64,000 bases of DNA from Chrysaora quinquecirrha. Its lineage: Eukaryota > Cnidaria > Scyphozoa > Semaeostomeae > Pelagiidae. The stretch covers positions 82,224-146,223 of the forward strand of contig JACTAT010000303.1 in the NCBI GenBank assembly GCA_014526335.1. Direction: 5' to 3'. The notes below the pieces were generated by a model that did not search any database, was not told where the DNA came from, and saw only the letters and a program-made list of their open reading frames with translations. Made by a program: the position numbers and the translations under genes. Shown here piece by piece: positions 24,601 to 36,600 of the stretch (position 1 is its first letter; each line of letters begins with the position of its first letter).

Positions 24601-27600
24601 AGTCATAAGGCAAATGGCTCTCCTCCCGTTTTGCATTTGTGTTTTCGGCTATGTTGAAGGCTCAGTGGAAACGTCATTGGCTCTCTGGTCCAGGTTCGAA
24701 TCCCATCTATTGTGGTATGCCACTTGTGGAAAAATCTATCCTAGTGTTAGAAGAACTGCCATATAGAACATAGAGAACTGCTTGTTTTATTCTATAGTTT
24801 TCTTATTGTAAAAGTTAACGATGGCTATCGTTTTTCGCGATTTCTCCCTAAAATTGCCCTTGAAACCAAAACTTTCCCGACTATGAAGAACAGTTCTGAA
24901 GCTTGACTGGGTTGATATTCCGTTGTCCGTGTTGTATCAATCTTCGAAATCAACGATATGCCAGGAGGTTTCCAGTTAGGACAGCTTGTCCTTAGATTTT
25001 GGGAAATTCTGAAAGAGCACCGAACCACGAAGCACGAAAATGTTTATAAATTATTTCTTTAAGTAAATAAATTAAGAAACTAACGTCAGGCTGTGAAACT
25101 CAAACCCTTTTAAACTGAATTTTTATAAATGACTCATGTATTCGTTTTTTCCTCTGAATCTTTTAGTTCTTGTAATCTCCACTGATTCTAGTTATTCTCA
25201 TAGATTTGTTTTTTTTCCTACCAAATTTGACTTTTATTTTTTCAGGTTAAATCGGCGTACATAAATTTTTTGAATCATTGCTATGTGGATACTGAGGTGG
25301 AGATGAAAGAAATTTACAACAGTATGCATATATGGACGTTATTTGAAGATTTCATGGTTGACATGGCAAAGGTATGAATGGGCTTGATGTTCCTTATCTT
25401 TTTCTGATATTATTTGATTGTCATGTACGTAGACCTACAGCTAAGATGTCTAAGATGTCAAAATTCCATAGGTGAACATTTGAGAATACCGAAATCATGC
25501 TTACTCATAGAGGTTTTTCAATTCCATGTACCGTTATCGCAATCAGCAAGATGCTTTGTTTTTAGGTTGTTCTAAAACTTTTACTAAAATCGAAACTGGT
25601 GGTTTTATTAAATGTCCTTTAAAAAAATTGCAATTGGTGTGAAATAATATTTGCTGTTCTTGTTATATGTCACAAACTTTAGAGAAGCAGTATGGTACTC
25701 CATCCTTTACTCCACTATATAAGAAATTGTCTGTCCCTAATAGAGTTTCTAAGGATCAATTTTGAAAGTTTCTCAACTTGCCAAGAAAATATTGCCTTTC
25801 TTATTTACCGAAACTCCCCAAGCAGACAAAATCAAATATATGAATTGGGTGGTAAGAACAAGTTGAAAAGAAAATAGCAAATAAAAGATATACAACGTAA
25901 ATTCTGACAGTATTTAGGTATAGATATTTGAAAACCGCGTATAAAAAGTCAATTGTTTGTTGAAGTTACAAACTGATTAGGCCTAAGTCTCTTTGATTTT
26001 GCTTGAAATTTCACAAGGTTTCTTGATATTCTAAGAGTGTAAAAAAGAGTTTTAAAAGATGTTTCTCGTGCAAAAGAATGAGTTTAGCTTTAAAACATTC
26101 ATATACTGCACATAGATATATCAAACCAACTGACGTCAAGCATACACGCAGTTTTTTTATAAGCAACCGCTTATAAGCAACCAAGATGTAGATAGCCTTA
26201 AAGCTTAAGCAGTCTCTAAACTATTCTTAGGGCAAAAAGATACAGTTAAAATTATGCAACTACTAAGCAACTTTTGCTACTAAAAGGTGGCCATAAAAGG
26301 TAAAAAAATAAGCAACTTTTTGAACTAAAGCCGAGCGAAGTTGCTTATGAAAAAAACTGCGTGTGATATTATAATGCTTCAAGCCAGTGACCTGATTGGA
26401 TGGGTTAAGATACACGAACTAAAAATAAATTTCTTAATAAATAAAACTCAAAAACAGTATCCACCGAACCGGATTCGAACCAGTGACCTAAGGATGCCTG
26501 ATGAATCAACTACAGTCCTCCGCTCTACCAACTGAGCTATCGGTGGGATACGTTCAGTTGCATGTTTAAACGAATTTTATCGATGAGAACAACGCGATTA
26601 TTTACTTAATTGCAAGTGTTTGAATAAAGAAATAAGGTCTTCGCACAGTATGCATAAATTATTAATGGGAAACTTCATTGGGAGACGTTTATTTAATCAT
26701 GCAGTATTACTGTAACGTAAATCCTCGAATAAGCCCCTGGGGGCTTATTTTGGTTAGGGGCTTATTTGAGAGGGGCTTATTTGATGGGAGGGCTTGTTTT
26801 AGAATGCGTGGGAAGAAACAAGGAAAGACGGTACAAAAAATCAAAGGTTAAAATTTAATGATGGCAATGTTTAGTCCTGCCATACAGGACTTCTTCATGG
26901 CGAATGAGAAAAATTTGATTAAAGAAATTCAAAATATTTGTACATTAAATTTTAATTTTAGATAGCTGTTTTTCTTTGGTAACGTCTTGCTTTGTTTCTT
27001 TCCACACATTTCATTAAACTACTTCAAAGCAGTTTTTCTTCAGAATTGCGGAAAGAAAAAAGATAACTTATCTGTATTCTATAGTCAATATCAGCTACTT
27101 GCCAACAGCCAATGGCTGATTATTGGTTGAATCGATAGTATAACCTCTCAGCACTAGCTTTTTCTACCGTGGCTGATTTGGACAACTTAGTCCTTATCTA
27201 AGACTGGCGGTAAGACTGGCGGCCGCTTATCATTATAGCAGATAAGCGGCCGCTTGTTTAAGATGAGCGGCTGCTTGTTTTGTGATGAGCAGCCGCTTGT
27301 TTTGAGATCTCTCTTGGTCTGTATTTTGTTTGTTTGAAGAAACTTAGTCTTTTCTGGTCAGTATTTTCTTTACACGTTTACACGTGGTTTTATTATTATT
27401 TGACTTATACGTATGGAGAATGAACACAATTTTACAAGTAGAACGTGCTGAAAATGCATTAACCGAAGACCTGGTAACATACTATTCAAATCTGAAAACA
27501 CTAAGCAATAAAGAAATATGTACTTTGATTAATAATAACCATCAAAGAGATTTAACCCTTCGTCAATTGAGGTACATTCGAAAAAGACTTGGCTTGAAAA

Positions 27601-30600
27601 GGTACGACGAAGTTTCATTTAACGACTTTAACGTCAATTTACAGACCAAAAATATAGTGAGATATCCAAGAAAGATACCAAAAGCTGCTTCTGCGTAGAC
27701 AGAAAGGGCTCTCACTTCGACTCTTCAACTAAATTTTGTTTGGAGGAGAGTCAGACGGAAAGATTGCAGTATTTGAAAAGATGAATCCATAATTTATCGC
27801 GATTTATAAGTTATGTACAACTCGAAGGTTTTTCATGTAAAAGTTTTGTTAGGTATAGTATATACTTCTATATTCGCCAAGGGGGTACTCCTTTTCAGTC
27901 AATTGTTGCTTTACGGTTACTGTATCGTTTCCAGCCGATATGTTTTTTTCCGATTGTAATTTTCAGGTTTTTGAATTGATACGTAAGTTTGCTTGTTGGT
28001 CCTTTTTGGCCTTTTTCAGAAGTGTTACACCCTTATCTACTGTAACTCTGTGATGAAATCTACTCTCGTCGCAAGATAATTCTGAAATGAATACATCTAA
28101 AACATTAGGTGGTGTGATATCAGTTCATGGACAGTTCATCACAGACAATAGGTATCCACCGCTATAAAACACAAACCCACTTTCTATCTTGCCTCGTCGA
28201 GAGGAGCTAACAGTAGTGGTTAGGACACTTGCTCCCGATGGACCGTACTAGGATCCCAAAGTTCGTGCTGCTGACATTGAAAACCAAGAGGCAGGAAAGG
28301 AAGAGGGTAACCAAGGAAAACCTGGATAGATAACAAACAGAACAATTTTGTAAATACTGGACAAGACCTCAACGCAGCTTATCCTGTTCCACAGGCCGCT
28401 GTAGGTGGAGGTGAAGTTCTCTTTCTTCCGCCCCATCACACGTCATCTATTGTTTATGGTTACCTGGAACCTCCGGCAGAATTTCTCTCCGATTTATACT
28501 CCTTCCGGTCCTGAAACTCCCGTGTTTAACAGTAAGTCCTTCCAACATGATAAGTGTTTTGTTACTGAATATCTGTACATAGAGAACACAAACTAATGCA
28601 CGGATTTCTATTTCTATATCCCGCCGATAGCTCAGTTGATAGAGCGGAGAACTGTAGTTGATTCATCAGGCATCCTTAGGTAACTGGTTCGGATCCGGTT
28701 TGGTGGATACTGTGTTTATATTTCAGCTGGACATATGTTTTTAATTTGTGTGTATTGATGAATGATTTTTTGTCTCTGTCAAATTTTTACAAATGACAAA
28801 CTATTTCATGGATTTCTATATCCCACCGATAGCTCAGTTGGTAGAGCGGAGGACTGTAGTTGATTCATCAGGCATCCTTAGGTCACTGGTTCGAATCCGG
28901 TTCGGTGGATACCGTTTTTATATTTGTGTGTATTGATGAATGTTTTATTGTCTCTGTCAAAGTTTTACAAATGAAAATCTATTGCACGAATAGGTATATC
29001 CCACCGATAGCTCAGTTGGTAGGGCGGAGGACTGTTGTTGATTCATCAGGCATCCTTAGGTCACTGGTTCGAATCCGGTTCGGTGGATACCGTTTTTATA
29101 TTTGTGTGTATTGATGAATGTTTTATTGTCTCTGTCAAAGTTTGCAAATGACAAACTATTGCAAGAATCGCTATATCCCATCGATAGCTCAGTTGGTAGA
29201 GCGGAGGACTGTAGTTGATTCATCAGGCATATTTAGGTCACTGGTTCGAATCCGGTTCGGTGGATACCGTTTTTATATTTCTGTGTATTGATGATTGTTT
29301 TATTGTCTCTGTCAAAGTTTACAAATGACAAACTATCCCACCGATAGCTCAGTTGGTAGAGCGGAGGACTGTAGTTGATTCATCAGGCATCCTTAGATCA
29401 CTGTTTCGAATCCGGTTCGGTGGATACTGTTTTTATATTAGTGTGTATTAATGAATAATTTATTGTTTCTGTCAAAGTTTACAAATGACAAACTATTGCA
29501 AGATTTGCTATATCCCACCGATACCTCAGTTGGTAGAACGGAGGACTGTAGTTCATTCATCGGACATCCTTAGGTCACTGGTTCGAATCCGGTTTGGTGG
29601 ATACTTGTTTTTATATTTGTGTGTATTGATGAATGTTTTATTGTCTCTGTCAAAGTTTGCAAATGACAAACTATTGCAAGAATTGCTATATCCCACCGAT
29701 AGCTCAGTTGGTAGAGCGGAGGACTGTAGTTGATTCATCAGGCATCCTTAGGTCACTGGTTCGAATCCGGTTCGGTGGATACCGTTTTTATATTTGTTTG
29801 TATTGATGATTGTTTTATTGTTTCTGTCAAAGTTTACAAATGACAAACTCTTGCAAGAATTGCTATATCCCACCGATAGCTCAGTTGGTAGAGCGGAGGA
29901 CTGTAGTTGATTCATCAGGCATCCTTAGGTCACTGGTTCGAATCCGGTTCGGTGGATACCGTTTTTATATTTGTTTGTATTGATGATTGTTTTATTGATT
30001 CTGTCAAAGTTTTCAAATGACAAACTATTGCAAGAATTGCTATATCCCACCGATAGCTCAGTTGGTAGAGCGGAGGACTGTAGTTGATTCATCAGGCATC
30101 CTTAGGTCACTGGTTCGAATCCGGTTCGGTGGATACCGTTTTTATATTTGTTTGTATTGATGATTGTTTTATTGTTTCTGTCAAAGTTTACAAATGACAA
30201 ACTCTTGCAAGAATTGCTATATCCCACCGATACCTCAGTTGGTAGAGCGGAGGACTGTAGTTGATCCATCGGACATCCTTAGGTCACTGGTTCTAATCCG
30301 TTTCGGTGGATACTTGTTTTTATATTTGTGTGTATTGATGAATGTTTTATTGTCTCTGTCAAAGTTTGCGAATGACAAACTATTGCAAGAATTGCTATAT
30401 CCCACCGATAGCTCAGTTGGTAGAGCGGAGGACTGTAGTTGATTCATCAGGCATCCTTAGGTCACTGGTTCGAATCCGGTTCGGTGGATACCGTTTTTAT
30501 ATTTGTGTGTATTGATGAATGTTTTATTGTCTCTGTCAAAGTTTTACAAATGACAATGTATTGCACGGATAGGTATATCCCGCCGATAGCTCAGTTGGTA

Positions 30601-33600
30601 GAGCGGAGGACTGTAGTTGATTCATGAGGCATCCTTAGGTCACTGGTTCGAATCCGGTTCGGTGGATACCGTTTTTATATTTGTGTGTATTGATGAATGT
30701 TTTATTGTCTCTGTCAAAGTTTTACAAATGACAATCTATTGCAGGAATAGGTATATCCCACCGATAGCTCAGTTCGTAGAGCGGAGGACTGTAGTTGATT
30801 CATCAGGCATCCTTAGGTCACTGGTTCGAATCCGGTTCAGTGGATACCGTTTTTATATTTGTGTGTATTGATGAATGTTTTATTGTCTCTGTCAAAGTTT
30901 ACAAATGACAAACTATTGCAAGAATTGCTATATCCCACCGATAGCTCAGTTGGTAGAGCGGAGGACTGTAGTTGATTCATCGGACATCCTTAGGTCACTG
31001 GTTCGAATCCGGTTCGGTGGATACTGTTTTTACATTTGAACTGGACATATGTTTTTATATTTGTGTGTATCAATGAATATTTTATTGTCTCTCAAATTTT
31101 TACAAATGACATACTATTGCACGAACTGCTATATCCCACCGATAGCTCAGTTGGTAGAGCGGAGGACTGTAGTTGATTCGTCAGGCATCCTTAGGTCACT
31201 GGTTCGAATCCGGTTCGGTGGATACTTGTTTTTATATTTGTGTGTATTAATGAATGATTTATTGTCTCTGTCAAATTTTTACAAATGACAAACTATTTCA
31301 TGGATTTCTATATCCCACCGATAGCTCAGTTGGTAGAGCGGAGGACTGTAGTTGATTCATCAGGCATCCTTAGGTCACTGGTTCGAATCCGGTTCGTTGG
31401 ATACTTGTTTTATGTTTGTGTGTATTGATGAATAATTTATTGTCTCATTCAAATTTTTACAAATGACAAACTATTGCATGGATTTCTATATCCCACCAAT
31501 AGCTCAGTTGGTAGAGCGGAGGACTGTAGTTGATTCATCAGGCATCCTTAGGTCACTGGTTCGAATCCGGTTCGTTGGATACTTGTTTTATGTTTGTGTG
31601 TATTGATGAATAATTTATTGTCTCATTCAAATTTTTACAAATCGCAAACTATTGCATTGATTTCTATATCCCACCGATAGCTCAGTTGGTAGAGCGGAGG
31701 ACTGTAGTTGATTCATCAGGCATCCTTAGGTCACTGGTTCGAATCCCGTTCGGTGGATACTTGTTTTTATATTTGTTTGTATTGATGAATAATTTATTGT
31801 CTCATTCAAATTTTAACAAATGAGAAAATTTTGCATGGATTTCTATATCCCACCGATAGCTCAGTTTGTAGAGCGGAGGACTGTAGTTGATTCATCAGGC
31901 ATCCTTAGGTCACTGGTTCGAATCCGGTTCGGTGGATACTTGTTTTTATATTTGTGTGTATTCATGAATAATTTATTGTCTCTTTCAAATTTTAACAAAT
32001 GAGAAAATATTGCATGGATTTCTATATCCCACCGATAGCTCAGTTGGTAGAGCGGAGGACTGTAGTTGATTCATCAGGCATCCTTAGGTCACTGGTTCGA
32101 ATCCCGTTCGGTGGATACTTGTTTTTATATTTGTGTGTATTGATGAATAATTTATTGTCTCATTCAAATTTTTACAAATCGCAAACTATTGCATGGATTT
32201 CTATATCCCACCGATAGCTCAGTTGGTAGAGCGGAGGACTGTAGTTGATTCATCAGGCATCCTTAGGTCACTGGTTCAAATCCGGTTCGGTGGATACTTG
32301 TTTTTATATTTGTTTGTATTGATGAATAATTTATTGTCTCATTCAAATTTTAACAAATGAGAAAATATTGCATGGATTTCTATATCCCACCGATAGCTCA
32401 GTTGGTAGAGCGGAGGACTGTAGTTGATTCATCAGGCATCCTTAGGTCACTGGTTCAAATCCGGTTCGGTGGATACTTGTTTTTATATTTGTTTGTATTG
32501 ATGAATAATTTATTGTCTCATTCAAATTTTTACAAATCGCAAACTATTGCATGGATTTCTATATCCCACCGATAGCTCAGTTGGTAGAGCGGAGGACTGT
32601 AGTTGATTCATCAGGCATCCTTAGGTCACTGGTTCGAATCCCGTTCGGTGGATACTTGTTTTTATATTTGTGTGTATTGATGAATAATTTATTATCTCAT
32701 TCAAATTTTTACAAATCGCAAACTATTACATGGATTTCTATATCCCACCGATAGCTCAGTTGGTAGAGCGGAGGACTGTAGTTGATTCATCAGGCATCCT
32801 TAGGTCACTGGTTCGAATCCGGTTCAGTGGATACTTGTTTTTATATTTGTGTGTATTCATGAATAATTTATTGTCTCATTCAAATTTTTACAAATCGCAA
32901 ACTATTGCATGGATTTCTATATCCCACCGATAGCTCAGTTGGTAGAGCGGAGGACTGTAGTTGATTCATCAGGCATCCTTAGGTCACTGGTTCGAATCCG
33001 GTTCGGTGGATACTTGTTTTTATATTTGTGTGTATTAATGAATGATTTATTGTCTCTCAAATTTTTACAAATGACAAACTATTGCATGGATTTCTATATC
33101 CCACCGATAGCTCAGTTGGTAGAGCGGAGGACTGTAGTTGTTTAATCAGGCATCCTTAGGTCACTGGTTCGAATCCGGTTCGGTGGATACTTGTTTTTAT
33201 ATTTGTTTGTATTGATGAATAATTTATTGTCTCATTCAAATTTTAACAAATGAGAAAATATTGCATGGATTTCTATATCCACCCGATAGCTCAGTTGGTA
33301 GAGCGGAGGACTGTAGTTGATTCATCAGCCATCCTTAGGTCACTGGTTCGAATCCCGTTCGGTGGATACTGTTTTTACATTTGAACTGGACATATGTTTT
33401 TATATTTGTGTGTATTGTGTCAAATTTTTACAAATGAATATTTTATTGTCTCAGTTGGTCAAAGTTTTTACAAATGACGGTGGATACTATTGTCTTGTCA
33501 AATTTTTACAAATGACAAACTACATGGATTTCTATATCCCACCGATAGCTCAGTTGGTAGAGCGGAGGACTGTAGTTGATTCATCAGGCATCCTTAGGTC

Positions 33601-36600
33601 ACTGGTTCGAATCCGGTTCGGTGGATACTTGTTTTTATATTTGTGTGTATTAATGAATGATTTATTGTCTCTGTCAAATTTTTACAAATGACAAACTATT
33701 TCATGGATTTCTATATCCCACCGATAGCTCAGTTGGTAGAGCGGAGGACTGTAGTTGATTCATCAGGCATCCTTAGGTCACTGGTTCGAATCCGGTTCGT
33801 TGGATACTTGTTTTATATTTGTGTGTATTGATGAATAATTTATTGTCTCATTCAAATTTTTACAAATGACAAACTATTGCATGGATTTCTATATCCCACC
33901 GATAGCTCAGTTGGTAGAGCGGAGGACTGTAGTTGATTCATCAGGCATCCTTAGGTCACTGGTTCGAATCCGGTTCGTTGGATACTTGTTTTATGTTTGT
34001 GTGTATTGATGAATAATTTATTGTCTCATTCAAATTTTTACAAATCGCAAACTATTGCATGGATTTCTATATCCCACCGATAGCTTAGTTGGTAGAGCGG
34101 AGGACTGTAGTTGATTCATCAGGCATCCTTAGGTCACTGGTTCGAATCCCGTTCGGTGGATACTTGTTTTTATATTTGTTTGTATTGATGAATAATTTAT
34201 TGTCTCATTCAAATTTTAACAAATGAGAAAATATTGCATGGATTTCTATATCCCACCGATAGCTCAGTTGGTAGAGCGGAGGACTGTAGTTGATTCATCA
34301 GGCATCCTTAGGTCACTGGTTCGAATCCGGTTCGGTGGATACTTGTTTTTATATTTGTGTGTATTCATGAATAATTTATTGTCTCTTTCAAATTTTAACA
34401 AATGAGAAAATATTGCATGGATTTCTATATCCCACCGATAGCTCAGTTGGTAGAGCGGAGGACTGTAGTTGATTCATCAGGCATCCTTAGGTCAGTGGTT
34501 CGAATCCCGTTCGGTGGATACTTGTTTTTATATTTGTTTGTATTGATGAATAATTTATTATCTCATTCAAATTTTTACAAATCGCAAACTATTGCATGGA
34601 TTTCTATATCCCACCGATAGCTCAGTTGGTAGAGCGGAGGACTGTAGTTGATTCATCAGGCATCCTTAGGTCACTGGTTCAAATCCGGTTCGGTGGATAC
34701 TTGTTTTTATATTTGTTTGTATTGATGAATAATTTATTATCTCATTCAAATTTTTACAAATCGCAAACTATTGCATGGATTTCTATATCCCACCGATAGC
34801 TCAGTTGGTAGAGCGGAGGACTGTAGTTGATTCATCAGGCATCCTTAGGTCAGTGGTTCGAATCCCGTTCGGTGGATACTTGTTTTTATATTTGTTTGTA
34901 TTCATGAATAATTTATTGTCTCATTCAAATTTTTACAAATCGCAAACTATTGCATGGATTTCTATATCCCACCGATAGCTCAGTTGGTAGAGCGGAGGAC
35001 TGTAGTTGATTCATCAGGCATCCTTAGGTCACTGGTTCAAATCCGGTTCGGTGGATACTTGTTTTTATATTTGTTTGTATTGATGAATAATTTATTGTCT
35101 CATTCAAATTTTAACAAATCAGAAAATATTGCATGGATTTCTATATCCCACCGATAGCTCAGTTGGTAGAGCGGAGGACTGTAGTTGATTCATCAGGCAT
35201 CCTTAGGTCACTGGTTCAAATCCGGTTCGGTGGATACTTGTTTTTATATTTGTTTGTATTGATGAATAATTTATTGTCTCATTCAAATTTTTACAAATCG
35301 CAAACTATTGCATGGATTTCTATATCCCACCGATAGCTCAGTTGGTAGAGCGGAGGACTGTAGTTGATTCATCAGGCATCCTTAGGTCACTGGTTCGAAT
35401 CCCGTTCGGTGGATACTTGTTTTATATTTGTGTGTATTGATGAATAATTTATTATCTCATTCAAATTTTTACAAATCGCAAACTATTGCATGGATTTCTA
35501 TATCCCACCGATAGCTCAGTTGGTAGAGCGGAGGACTGTAGTTGATTCATCAGGCATCCTTAGGTCACTGGTTCGAATCCGGTTCAGTGGATACTTGTTT
35601 TTATATTTGTGTGTATTCATGAATAATTTATTGTCTCATTCAAATTTTTACAAATCGCAAACTATTGCATGGATTTCTACATCCCACCGATAGCTCAGTT
35701 GGTAGAGCGGAGGACTGTAGTTGATTCATCAGGCATCCTTAGGTCACTGGTTCAAATCCGGTTCGGTGGATACTTGTTTTTATATTTGTTTGTATTGATG
35801 AATAATTTATTGTCTCATTCAAATTTTAACAAATCAGAAAATATTGCATGGATTTCTATATCCCACCGATAGCTCAGTTGGTAGAGCGGAGGACTGTAGT
35901 TGATTCATCAGGCATCCTTAGGTCACTGGTTCAAATCCGGTTCGGTGGATACTTGTTTTTATATTTGTTTGTATTGATGAATAATTTATTGTCTCATTCA
36001 AATTTTTACAAATCGCAAACTATTGCATGGATTTCTATATCCCACCGATAGCTCAGTTGGTAGAGCGGAGGACTGTAGTTGATTCATCAGGCATCCTTAG
36101 GTCACTGGTTCGAATCCGTTCGGTGGATACTTGTTTTATATTTGTGTGTATTGATGAATAATTTATTATCTCATTCAAATTTTTACAAATCGCAAACTAT
36201 TGCATGGATTTCTATATCCCACCGATAGCTCAGTTGGTAGAGCGGAGGACTGTAGTTGATTCATCAGGCATCCTTAGGTCACTGGTTCGAATCTGGTTCA
36301 GTGGATACTTGTTTTTATATTTGTGTGTATTCATGAATAATTTATTGTCTCATTCAAATTTTTACAAATCGCAAACTATTGCATGGATTTCTACATCCCA
36401 CCGATAGCTCAGTTGGTAGAGCGGAGGACTGTAGTTGATTCATCAGGCATCCTTAGGTCACTGGTTCGAATCTGGTTCGGTGGATACTTGTTTTTATATT
36501 TGTTTGTATTGATGAATAATTTATTGTCTCATTCAAATTTTTACAAATCGCAAACTATTGCATGGATTTCTATATCCCACCGATAGCTCAGTTGGTAGAG

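Larger units (their letters stand above)
28621..31222 (+). tRNA. tRNA-Tyr(GUA) array, block 1: 15 genes
   Basis: Gene starts: 28621, 28823, 29001, 29178, 29338, 29515, 29693, 29870, 30047, 30224, 30402, 30580, 30758, 30935, 31136; each is 87 bp. This edge block is the most diverse. 28621 and 30580 start CCGCCGA, 29178 starts CCATCGA, 29515 and 30224 have an altered A box (TACCTCAG), 30758 has lost G18 of the D loop, and 29001 has a changed anticodon. Spacers here often end agaattgctatatc instead of tggatttctatatc. Confidence 0.93.
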
